DNA from: Reyranella sp.
Lineage (GTDB): Bacteria; Pseudomonadota; Alphaproteobacteria; Reyranellales; Reyranellaceae
Length of the DNA stretch: 5,595 bases
Assembly: GCA_016780605.1 (NCBI GenBank)
Contig: JADHLS010000418.1
Span: 1 to 5,595, forward strand
Direction of reading: 5' to 3'
Both the position numbers and the translations under genes were made by a program. Below the pieces are notes generated by a model. It ran no database searches and had not been told where the DNA came from. It saw nothing but the letters and a program-made list of their open reading frames with translations. Of the stretch, positions 1 to 5,527 are shown in pieces. Position 1 is the first letter of the stretch. Every line of letters starts with the position of its first letter.

Positions 1-843
1 GGCGACCTTGTTCTCATCGGATTCGACGGCGTTCATCGCGCGGAAGCGGGCCACGGCCTCGGCATGGAAGGCGCGCTCGGCGGGGCCGGCGTCTTCGACC
101 GGACGCCGTTCGTCGTCGAAGTGGCCGTATTTGTCTTCGCCGCGCACCAGCATGGCGGTGACGCGATTCTTCGAGGTACAGCGCGCCCAGGTCGGGATGT
201 AGCTGATGCCGAGCCCGATGCGGCGGTCGTTGGAACGGTTGGGCCGCGAGTTGTGGACCAGGTGCGTGTGATGCAGCGAGAACTGGCCGGCCTTCACCGG
301 CATGAAGGCCGTGCGCTGGCGATCGACGTCGACCGCCAGGGTCTGGCCGCGCGACAACAGGTTCTCGGTGTCCTGCAGCTCGGCATGGGGCAGCTGGCCG
401 AGCTTGTGCGAGCCCGGCACGACCTCCATGCAGCCCGCCTCGATCGGCGCATCGGTCAGCGCCACCCACGCCGTGACGTGGCAGGCCGGCTCGAGGGCGA
501 AATAGGTCGCGTCCTGATGCCAGCTCACATAGGTGCCCGAGCCGGCATCCTTGGGCCAGACGCTGAGATGGAACAGGCGGATATCGGGCCCGATCAGGTC
601 CTCGACGGCGTCGAGCACCTCCGGTGCATGCACGATCTCGTCGACCCAGGGGAACAGGAGATGCGGCTTGAAGTTGTGGCCGCGGGTCATCTTCTGGCCC
701 TGGGCGCCCTCGAAGGCCTCCAGCTTGCCGCGCCAGGCACGCGCCTGCTCCGGCGAAAAGCCGTCGACCGGGCAGACGTACCCGTCGCGCTCGTAAGCAG
801 CGACCTGTTCGGAGGTGAGTTTCTTGTGCATGCCTTGGCCCAT
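1..843 (-). CDS. Phytanoyl-CoA dioxygenase (PhyH) family protein, 3' end beyond window
   Basis: Likely a non-heme Fe(II)/2-oxoglutarate-dependent oxygenase that hydroxylates a small or acyl substrate; the substrate cannot be told from sequence. The reading frame is open from the start to base 1 (281 codons), so the C-terminus is missing, probably by little because family members are about 270-300 residues. The iron-binding facial triad is visible: WHQD at residues 108-111 (His109, Asp111) and a distal His197 in LVHNSRPNRS. Arg207/Arg208 shortly after are the expected 2-oxoglutarate carboxylate contacts. The N-terminus KKLTSEQVAAYERDGYV is the usual helix of this family. The ATG at 843 overlaps the TGA of the upstream dehydrogenase (TGATG), which suggests translational coupling. 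An in-frame ATG at 831 is the alternative start, but it has poor Shine-Dalgarno spacing. The gene probably acts with the dehydrogenase on the same substrate (inference). Confidence 0.9.
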   Translation of the reverse strand, partial: MGQGMHKKLTSEQVAAYERDGYVCPVDGFSPEQARAWRGKLEAFEGAQGQKMTRGHNFKPHLLFPWVDEIVHAPEVLDAVEDLIGPDIRLFHLSVWPKDAGSGTYVSWHQDATYFALEPACHVTAWVALTDAPIEAGCMEVVPGSHKLGQLPHAELQDTENLLSRGQTLAVDVDRQRTAFMPVKAGQFSLHHTHLVHNSRPNRSNDRRIGLGISYIPTWARCTSKNRVTAMLVRGEDKYGHFDDERRPVEDAGPAERAFHAEAVARFRAMNAVESDENKVA

Positions 844-1604
844 CACTGCGCCGTCCAGCCGCCGTCGATGAACAGCAGGGTACCCGTTACGAACGAGGAA
901 TCCTCACAGGCCAGGAACAAGGCGGCGCGCGCCACCTCCTCCGGCTTGCCGATGCGACCCATGGGATGGCGATGCTTCCAGAAGGTCTTCATCGCCTCGG
1001 GATCGGCATAGCGCTTCAGCGAGTTGGCGGGCATGGGCGTGTCGATGACGCCCGGCATCAGCGCATTGACGCGGATACCCTGCGCCGCATGGTCGACCGC
1101 CATGGTCTTGGTGAAAGAGGCGATCGCACCCTTCGACGCGATGTAGGCCGCGTTCTTGCCGGGGCTCGACTGGGCGAGCTGCGAGCCGATGGTGACGATG
1201 GCGCCCGACTTGTTCTCGATCATCGATCGGATGGCGTAGTGGATCCAGAGATAGGTGCCCTTGACGTTGACGTCGAAGGTGCGGTCCCAGGCGGCTTCCT
1301 CGATCGTGTCGACCGTGCCGCCGGTCGACAGGCCGGCGGCCGTCAGCAGGACGTCGATGCGGCCCCACTTCTCGATCACGCGATCGACGCCGGCGCGCGC
1401 CTCGGCATCGCTGCTGACATCGGCGGGGATGATGATGGCGCTGCCGCCCGCCGCCTCGATGTCGGCCGCGACCTGGCCCAGGCCGACCTTGTCCTGGTCG
1501 ACCAGGGCGAGCTTGGCGCCCTCGGCGGCAAACAGGCGAGACGACGCGGCACCGATGCCCGACGCCGCTCCGGTGACGATCGCCACGCGGTCTTTGAGTT
1601 TCAT
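843..1604 (-). CDS. SDR family NAD(P)-dependent oxidoreductase
   Basis: Classical short-chain dehydrogenase of 253 residues, the standard length, likely catalysing NAD(H)-linked alcohol/ketone interconversion in the cytosol. The cofactor motif TGAASGIG is at 11-18. Asp36 at the end of the second strand favours NAD(H) over NADPH, and Asp62 (ADV) contacts adenine. The catalytic set is complete: Asn113, Ser141, Tyr154 and Lys158 (YIASK). The usual NNAG motif reads TAAG at 88-91, a tolerated variant. The C-terminus ends in the typical IDGGWTAQ. I chose the ATG at 1604 because MKLKDRVAIVTG is the canonical N-terminus and a GAAGG lies 4 nt upstream; an in-frame TTG at 1628 would add eight atypical residues. 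The next gene starts inside its stop codon. The substrate is unknown; 3-oxoacyl-ACP reductase-like and sugar or alcohol dehydrogenases share this architecture. Confidence 0.93.
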   Translation of the reverse strand: MKLKDRVAIVTGAASGIGAASSRLFAAEGAKLALVDQDKVGLGQVAADIEAAGGSAIIIPADVSSDAEARAGVDRVIEKWGRIDVLLTAAGLSTGGTVDTIEEAAWDRTFDVNVKGTYLWIHYAIRSMIENKSGAIVTIGSQLAQSSPGKNAAYIASKGAIASFTKTMAVDHAAQGIRVNALMPGVIDTPMPANSLKRYADPEAMKTFWKHRHPMGRIGKPEEVARAALFLACEDSSFVTGTLLFIDGGWTAQ

Positions 1605-1652
1605 GAGGCCTTCAGCTTCATGCGGCAAGCTTAAGGGCGGCTCGGCGGCTTG

Positions 1653-2411
1653 TCAGCGCGGCCGTTTCCGCAGCGGGCGGCGTTTTCGCTCAGCGCGACG
1701 AGCCAGCATGTTCAGCGCCTCGATCAGGGCCGAGAAGGCCATGGCGGCGTAGATGTAGCCCTTGGGCACCTTCACGCCCGCGCCGTCGGCGATCAGCGTG
1801 GTGCCGATCATCAGCAGGAAGCCCAGCGCCAGCATGACGATGGTTGGGTTGTTGCCGATGAAGCGCGCCAGCGGGTCGGCAGCGAGCAGCATCAGGGTCA
1901 CCGCCACGATGACCGCTGCGATCATGATCGGGATGTCGTCGGTCATGCCGACCGCGGTGATGATGCTGTCGAGGGAGAATACCAGGTCGAGGATCAGGAT
2001 CTGGACGATCACGCCGGCCATGGTGGCGCGCACGGCGTCGCCCGCCTCGTCTTCGTCGTCGTGCGGCGAGACATGGTCGTGAATCTCGCTGGTCGCCTTG
2101 TAGATCAGAAACAGGCCGCCCACGATCAGGATCAGGTCGCGCCAGGAGAAGCTCTTGCCGAAGATGTCGAACAGCGGCGCCGTCAGCTGCACGATGTAGG
2201 CAACGCCGCTCAGCAGGCCGAGCCGCAGGATGACGGCGAGGCCAATGCCGATGCGCCGGGCATTCGAGCGCTGATGTTCCGGCAGTTTGTTGGTCAGGAT
2301 GGAGATGAAGATCAGGTTGTCGATGCCGAGCACGACTTCCATGATCACCAGCGTCGCGAAGGCGAGCCAAGCATTGGGATCGCGCACCAGGAGCAAGATT
2401 TCTTCCATCAT
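1653..2411 (-). CDS. TerC family integral membrane protein
   Basis: Protein of 252 residues with about seven membrane helices (roughly 13-35, 54-78, 92-107, 127-150, 159-179, 188-208, 217-237). The two family signatures with intramembrane acidic residues are present: EVVLGIDNL at 25-33 and DLVFSLDSI at 142-150. A further acidic residue, Glu231, lies in the last helix. TerC proteins are linked to tellurite resistance and, in better studied members, to metal (Mn2+) export; the substrate here is unknown. The loop after the third helix is rich in His, Asp and Glu ([17 protein letters not shown], 109-125), a possible metal-binding segment. The C-terminal tail is strongly basic ([15 protein letters not shown]). 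The start is one of two adjacent ATGs (2411 or 2408) behind GGTGGGGG. The frame stays open far upstream, but that extension is antisense to the MFS gene and looks non-coding. It lies 48 nt upstream of the dehydrogenase and may be co-transcribed with it. Confidence 0.92.
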   Translation of the reverse strand: MMEEILLLVRDPNAWLAFATLVIMEVVLGIDNLIFISILTNKLPEHQRSNARRIGIGLAVILRLGLLSGVAYIVQLTAPLFDIFGKSFSWRDLILIVGGLFLIYKATSEIHDHVSPHDDEDEAGDAVRATMAGVIVQILILDLVFSLDSIITAVGMTDDIPIMIAAVIVAVTLMLLAADPLARFIGNNPTIVMLALGFLLMIGTTLIADGAGVKVPKGYIYAAMAFSALIEALNMLARRAERKRRPLRKRPR

Positions 2412-2487
2412 GCCCCCACCATAGGTCAAGGCTGCTGCTCGCCAAGAGTTCTTTCCTTTCGAGCGTCGAGCCGCTAACCGGGTTGAC
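2412..2487. promoter_or_regulatory. Divergent intergenic region between TerC and MFS genes
   Basis: These 76 bp separate two divergently transcribed genes and must hold, or lie next to, both promoters. The only clear signal is the G-rich GGTGGGGG just before the TerC start on the minus strand. On the minus strand a weak pair TTGGCG and TATGGT with 16 nt spacing is visible, but it would put the transcript start at the ATG. No palindromic operator and no yybP-ykoY-type riboswitch fold is apparent. The MFS start has no recognisable Shine-Dalgarno sequence. Confidence 0.35.
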
Positions 2488-3690
2488 ATGAGTTCGCCCG
2501 CTTCGGCAGCGCGACCGCCGGCGCGGGCCTCGACCTTGGCCATTGCGTTGCTGTCGGTGGCCGCCTTCGCCTCCGCCGCCAATATGCGCGTCACCGATCC
2601 GCTGCTGGTGCAGCTGGCCGCCACCTTCCATGTCAGCGTCGGCGCGGCGTCCGTCCAGGCCACTGCCTTTCTTTTCGCCAACGGCGTGTTCGTCCTGGTG
2701 CACGGCCCGTTCGGCGATCGCTACGGCAAGATGCCGGTCGTGGCGATCGCCTGCCTCCTGGCGGCGTTTTGCTGCATGCTGAGTGCGCTGGCGGAGTCGC
2801 TGGCCTGGCTCACCCTGGCGCGCTTCCTCACGGGGGTCACCAGTTCGGCGATCATTCCGCTCGCCATCGCCTGGCTGGGCGACAATGTGAGCTACGAGCG
2901 CCGGCAGGCCACCCTGGCGCGTTTCCTGACCGGCCAGACGCTCGGCCTGATGACGGGCGCGGCGTTGGGCGGAGCGATCGGCGACTGGCTGGGCTGGCGC
3001 TCGGTCTTCTGGGTGCTTGCCGTGCCCTATATCGGCGCCGGCGGTGCGCTGTTCGCCGTCATGCGGGCCCGTCCCGAGATTGCGCGCCCGACGGCGGCAC
3101 AGGCGGGCTCGATGGTCGGCCAGATGCTGGCGGTGCTGCGCCGTCGCTGGGTGATCATCGTCGTCGCCGTGGTGGCGCTGGAGGGCGGCACGTTCTGGGG
3201 CGCCTTCACTTTCGTCGGCGCCGACCTGCACCAGCGCTTCGATCTGGGCTTTGCCGCCATCGGCCTGGCGGTGGCGGCTTTCGGCGCCGGCGGCTTCACC
3301 TATGTACTGATGGCGCCGCTGCTGGTCCGGTTTCTGGGCGAGCGCAGGCTCTGCATCTGGGGCGGGATGGGTCTTGGCCTTGCCTTCGCCATCATGGCGC
3401 TGGCGCCGTCGGCCGAGGTCGAGTTCGCCGCCATCATGCTGTCGGGCGTGTCGTTCTACATGCTGCACAACACGCTGCAGACGCACGGCACGCAGATGGC
3501 GCCCGAGGCGCGCGGCGCCGCCATGGCGCTGTTTGCGCTCTGCCTGTTCGTCGGCCAGGCGATCGGCGTGCCGCTCGCCGCCCCCATCGTCGACCGCTGG
3601 GGGGCGCCGCCGGTGTTCTGGATCGCCGCGGTCGTGCTGCCGCTGCTGGCGCTGTGGTTCGCGGCGGCCCTCAGGCGGCGGCGCTCATAG
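2488..3690 (+). CDS. MFS transporter, DHA1-like
   Basis: Major facilitator superfamily carrier of 400 residues with about twelve membrane helices and a short basic C-terminal tail (RRRRS). Such proteins exchange or export small molecules using the proton gradient. Motif A between helices 2 and 3 is well kept: GPFGDRYGK at 73-81, with Gly76, Asp77, Arg78, Gly80 and Lys81. In helix 5, [10 protein letters not shown] (153-162) resembles the antiporter motif C but has Ala where Pro is usual. The following [10 protein letters not shown] is typical of drug-efflux-like members. A central cytoplasmic loop lies around 193-220. The ATG at 2488 is the first in frame and places helix 1 at about 15-33; it has no obvious Shine-Dalgarno. 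The gene is divergent from TerC and convergent with msrB, so it is probably monocistronic. The substrate is unknown; an aromatic-compound or sugar exporter is equally possible. Confidence 0.92.
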   Translation: MSSPASAARPPARASTLAIALLSVAAFASAANMRVTDPLLVQLAATFHVSVGAASVQATAFLFANGVFVLVHGPFGDRYGKMPVVAIACLLAAFCCMLSALAESLAWLTLARFLTGVTSSAIIPLAIAWLGDNVSYERRQATLARFLTGQTLGLMTGAALGGAIGDWLGWRSVFWVLAVPYIGAGGALFAVMRARPEIARPTAAQAGSMVGQMLAVLRRRWVIIVVAVVALEGGTFWGAFTFVGADLHQRFDLGFAAIGLAVAAFGAGGFTYVLMAPLLVRFLGERRLCIWGGMGLGLAFAIMALAPSAEVEFAAIMLSGVSFYMLHNTLQTHGTQMAPEARGAAMALFALCLFVGQAIGVPLAAPIVDRWGAPPVFWIAAVVLPLLALWFAAALRRRRS

Positions 3691-3782
3691 CTGGGAGCCG
3701 CCACTCAGGTCGCGGTAAACCGCGACCCTGGCGCATCATTGTATCAACCAAGCATGAGCGCCACGGAGTGGCGCGCTCCCAG
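3691..3782. repeat. Palindromic three-way-junction element, possible bidirectional terminator
   Basis: This 92 nt element fills the convergent gap and starts on the base after the MFS stop codon. Bases 3691-3706 pair with 3766-3782 as a 16 bp stem with one bulged C (3774). Inside are two hairpins: 3708-3715 with 3720-3727 (8 bp, loop TAAA), and 3730-3734 plus 3736-3739 with 3754-3762 (9 bp, one bulged A). A competing 7 bp hairpin, GCGCCAC/GTGGCGC with a 3 nt loop, exists at 3758-3774. Because the fold is near-symmetric it would form in transcripts from either side. There is no U-run, so classical intrinsic termination is not assured. It may also be a dispersed palindromic repeat of REP or MITE kind; that needs other copies in the genome. 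Confidence 0.6.
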
Positions 3783-3791
3783 CGATGAGCC

Positions 3792-4208
3792 CTATTTCTC
3801 CGCGCTGTCCGGCACGAAGTTCATGGCGACGCCGTTGATGCAATAGCGTTGATGGGTGGGCGGCGGGCCGTCGTCGAAGACGTGCCCGAGATGGCTGCCG
3901 CAGGTGGCGCAATGAACCTCGACGCGCACCATGCCGTAGCTGCGATCGACCGATGTTTCCGTCGATCCGGCGACCGGCTCGTCGAAGCTCGGCCAGCCGG
4001 TGCCGCTGTCGAACTTGCGCTTGCCCTGGAACAGCGTCGTGCCGCAACCGGCGCAGGTAAAATGGCCCGGCCGCTTCTCGACCAGCAGCGCGCAGCTGCC
4101 CGGCGCCTCGGTGCCGTGGGCGCGCATCACGTCGTACTGCTCGGGCGTCAGGAGCTTGCGCCACTCGGCATCGGTGCGCGTGACAGGATAGGTCTTGGTC
4201 GTGCTCAT
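3792..4208 (-). CDS. msrB: Peptide-methionine (R)-S-oxide reductase MsrB
   Basis: Reduces methionine-R-sulfoxide in oxidised proteins back to methionine, normally with thioredoxin; likely cytosolic, as no signal peptide is seen. The protein has 138 residues, a full single SelR domain. The structural zinc site is complete: CAGC at 52-55 and CATC at 100-103. GTGWPSF at 69-75 and the catalytic block RYCINGVAMNF (Cys123, codon TGC) are clear. The residue that is often the resolving Cys in the CGWPSF form is Thr70 here. Cys39 in GSCALLVEK is the only other cysteine and could act as an alternative resolving residue. The start at 4208 has a strong GGAGGT six nt upstream. The gene is the second of a pair behind the aldo/keto reductase (23 nt gap), suggesting co-transcription. 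Confidence 0.96.
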   Translation of the reverse strand: MSTTKTYPVTRTDAEWRKLLTPEQYDVMRAHGTEAPGSCALLVEKRPGHFTCAGCGTTLFQGKRKFDSGTGWPSFDEPVAGSTETSVDRSYGMVRVEVHCATCGSHLGHVFDDGPPPTHQRYCINGVAMNFVPDSAEK

Positions 4209-4214
4209 GAAATG

Positions 4215-4220
4215 ACCTCC
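4215..4220 (-). promoter_or_regulatory. Ribosome binding site of msrB
   Basis: A perfect GGAGGT on the minus strand, six nt before the ATG at 4208. It fixes the start against the long upstream extension of the same open frame. It is the strongest Shine-Dalgarno in the window, so msrB can be translated independently of the preceding gene. Confidence 0.8.
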
Positions 4221-4231
4221 ACTGACAGGAC

Positions 4232-5212
4232 TCAGCTCTCGGGCGACACGCGGTACTGGTAGGGCTCCTCGAGCATGCTGGACTCGTCGCCGGTGAGCGT
4301 GAACTCGGTGGCCTGCGCCGCCGAGGTCAGCTGATCGAGGCCGGTGGCGCCTATGATGGGCGAACCCATATAGGGTTTGCTGAGCAGCCACGCCAGGGCC
4401 GCCTGTGCCGGCGAGGCGTTCTTGGCCGTGGCCACCTTCTTCAGCCGCTCGACGACCTCCCAGTCGCAGTCGCGATAGGTGCCGGCCTTGACCTGCGCGT
4501 CGTTCCTGGAGCGCTCGGTCTCGCCGCCGCCTTCCTTGCTGCGATTGGCCGCGAGGAAGCCACGCGCCAGCGGGGAGTACGGGATCAATCCGACGCCCTG
4601 CTCGTGGCACAACCGGTTCATCTCGCGCTCCTCCTCGCGCTGGATGAGGTTGTAGAGGTTCTGCATGGCAATCGGCCGGGCATAGCCCTTCCAGTCGGCG
4701 ATCATGATCATCTGCGCGAACTTGTAGGCCGGCATGGTCGAGCCGCCGATGTAGCGCACCTTGCCCGAGCGCACGATCTGATCGAGCGAGTACATGGTCT
4801 CCTCGACCGGCGTGTAGGGATCCAGCCGGTGGACCTGGTAGACGTCGATGTAGTCAGTCTGCAGGCGCTTCAGCTGGGCATCGACCGCGGCCATCAGATG
4901 CTTGCGGCCGGTGCCCTGGTTGTTCTGGCTGTCGCTCATGCGGATGCCGACCTTGGTCGAAAGCACGATGTCCTCGCGCTTCACCATCTTCATGAGGGTG
5001 GCGCCGATGATCTCCTCGGAGCGGCCGGCATTGTAGGCGTCGGCGGTGTCGAAGAAGGTGATGCCGACATCGAGCGCGCGCTTGAAATAGGCCGGCGCCT
5101 CGGCCTCGTCGAACTTGCCCCAGCCGCGGCGGCCCTTGGCGCCCCAGGAATTGCCGCCGAGGCAGATGCGGCTGACGATCAGGCCCGAGCGGCCGAGCGG
5201 TCCATACTTCAT
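4232..5212 (-). CDS. Aldo/keto reductase family protein
   Basis: NAD(P)H-dependent carbonyl reductase with a TIM-barrel fold, 326 residues, typical of the YajO/YghZ-like group. The catalytic tetrad is visible: Asp55 and Tyr60 in FFDTADAYNAGRSEE, Lys87 in STKVG and His128 in YQVHRLD. The family phrase YIDVYQVH lies at 121-128 and the cofactor-binding C-terminal segment PIIGATGLDQL at 285-295. IPYSPLARGFL (210-220) is the usual barrel-strand 7 signature. The start at 5212 is supported by the N-terminus MKYGPLGRSGLIVSRICLG and by an AAGGGGG about 8 nt upstream. It lies 23 nt upstream of msrB and diverges from the selenoprotein gene by 48 bp. The physiological substrate is unknown; a role in clearing reactive aldehydes would fit the neighbouring repair enzyme but is inference. 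Confidence 0.94.
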   Translation of the reverse strand: MKYGPLGRSGLIVSRICLGGNSWGAKGRRGWGKFDEAEAPAYFKRALDVGITFFDTADAYNAGRSEEIIGATLMKMVKREDIVLSTKVGIRMSDSQNNQGTGRKHLMAAVDAQLKRLQTDYIDVYQVHRLDPYTPVEETMYSLDQIVRSGKVRYIGGSTMPAYKFAQMIMIADWKGYARPIAMQNLYNLIQREEEREMNRLCHEQGVGLIPYSPLARGFLAANRSKEGGGETERSRNDAQVKAGTYRDCDWEVVERLKKVATAKNASPAQAALAWLLSKPYMGSPIIGATGLDQLTSAAQATEFTLTGDESSMLEEPYQYRVSPES

Positions 5213-5260
5213 CGAGAAATCCCCCTTGTGGGAACGAGCCTAGCGCCCCACCTTGATGTC
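5213..5260. promoter_or_regulatory. 48 bp divergent gap between aldo/keto reductase and selenoprotein genes
   Basis: It holds the AAGGGGG Shine-Dalgarno of the reductase on the minus strand (5221-5227). No -10/-35 pair could be recognised on either strand. The gap is too short for two independent full promoters with leaders, so promoter elements must overlap each other or lie inside the opposite gene. On the plus strand the bases before the ATG at 5261 contain no Shine-Dalgarno-like sequence. Confidence 0.4.
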
Positions 5261-5479
5261 ATGAAAGTCCTGATCGAATACTGCGGCGCTTGAGGTTATA
5301 AGCCGCAGGCCCTCCGTGTGAGGGATAGCCTCCAGAAGCTGGGCGCCGCCGACATCGAGCTGCGCATCGGCCGATCCGGCCAGTTCGACGTCACCGTCGA
5401 CGGCACACTCAAATACACCCGCAGCAAGACCGGCCGGTTCCCGACCGACGACGAGGTCGAGGATTTGGTGGGGGCGTAA
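5261..5479 (+). CDS. SelT/SelW/SelH (Rdx) family selenoprotein, UGA-encoded Sec at codon 11
   Basis: Reading TGA at 5291-5293 as selenocysteine gives a complete 72-residue protein ending at TAA 5477-5479. It starts MKVLIEYCGA, then Sec11, then GYKPQALRVRDSLQKL. Cys8 and Sec11 form the CxxU redox motif directly after the first strand, exactly where Rdx/SelW-type thioredoxin-fold proteins carry it. The remaining layout also fits: helix 16-27, strands about 31-37, 41-47 and 49-53, then the family hallmarks SGQFDVTVDG (39-48), SKTGRFP (55-61) and an acidic C-terminal helix TDDEVEDLV. These proteins are small thiol/selenol oxidoreductases of uncertain substrate. The frame continues with alphaproteobacterial codon use on both sides of the TGA, and a SECIS-like hairpin follows it. 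ATG 5261 fits the family N-terminus but lacks a Shine-Dalgarno. An in-frame GTG at 5228 is less likely. A nonsense-mutated pseudogene is the alternative, which I consider unlikely. Confidence 0.88.
5291..5332 (+). promoter_or_regulatory. Bacterial SECIS element directing Sec insertion at the UGA
   Basis: The hairpin begins within the UGA. Bases 5292-5299 (GAGGUUAU) pair with 5325-5332 (AUAGCCUC) in an uninterrupted 8 bp stem with one G-U. A 10 nt bulge on the 5' side (5300-5309) follows. Then 5310-5314 (CCCUC) pairs with 5320-5324 (GAGGG). The apical loop is CGUGU with G at position 2. The loop starts 21 nt after the UGA. This matches the known bacterial rule: UGA at the stem base, short upper stem, small apical loop with G in the first two positions, recognised by SelB. 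Because it lies in coding sequence it also encodes residues 11-25. Confidence 0.8.
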
Positions 5480-5505
5480 AGGCCTCTCAACCTGCCTCTC
5501 ATGCT

Positions 5506-5527
5506 CCTCTCCCCCTTGGGGGAGAGG
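5506..5527 (+). terminator. Hairpin downstream of the selenoprotein gene, possible terminator
   Basis: A perfect 10 bp palindrome (CCTCTCCCCC / GGGGGAGAGG) with a TT centre lies 26 nt after the TAA. Sterically it would fold as about 9 bp with a 4 nt loop. It is very stable but is followed by GC-rich sequence, not a U-run, so it may only weakly terminate or stabilise the mRNA 3' end. It is part of the inverted repeat pair described separately. Confidence 0.45.

Noticed and set aside
64..1011. 315-codon open frame on the plus strand opposite the PhyH and SDR genes
   Set aside because: No domain signature; the opposite strand encodes two proteins with complete catalytic motifs.
2418..2440. TTGGCG / TATGGT pair on the minus strand as the TerC promoter
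   Set aside because: Weak match; it would place the transcript start at the ATG and waste the G-rich ribosome site, so it is not called as a separate feature.
2412..2487. Manganese (yybP-ykoY) riboswitch upstream of TerC
   Set aside because: The leader is too short and shows none of the expected paired elements.
2483..2488. Perfect TTGACA as a -35 box for the MFS gene
   Set aside because: It runs into the start codon at 2488, and no -10 box lies 16-18 nt later. Moving the start downstream would remove membrane helix 1.
1690..3486. 598-codon open frame on the minus strand across TerC and the MFS gene
   Set aside because: It is Arg/His/Asp/Gln-rich low-complexity translation with no recognisable domain. 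It lies out of frame with TerC and antisense to a well-formed MFS gene, as expected at high GC.
3691..3782. tRNA-like cloverleaf
   Set aside because: The fold has three arms, not four. No T-loop, anticodon arm or acceptor geometry is present, and the 16 bp outer stem is too long.
5261..5293. Frame ending at TGA 5291 as a true stop, making the downstream half a pseudogene or non-coding
   Set aside because: The downstream frame carries the conserved part of the Rdx fold to a clean TAA, Cys8 and the UGA have CxxU spacing, and a SECIS-like hairpin sits exactly at the UGA.
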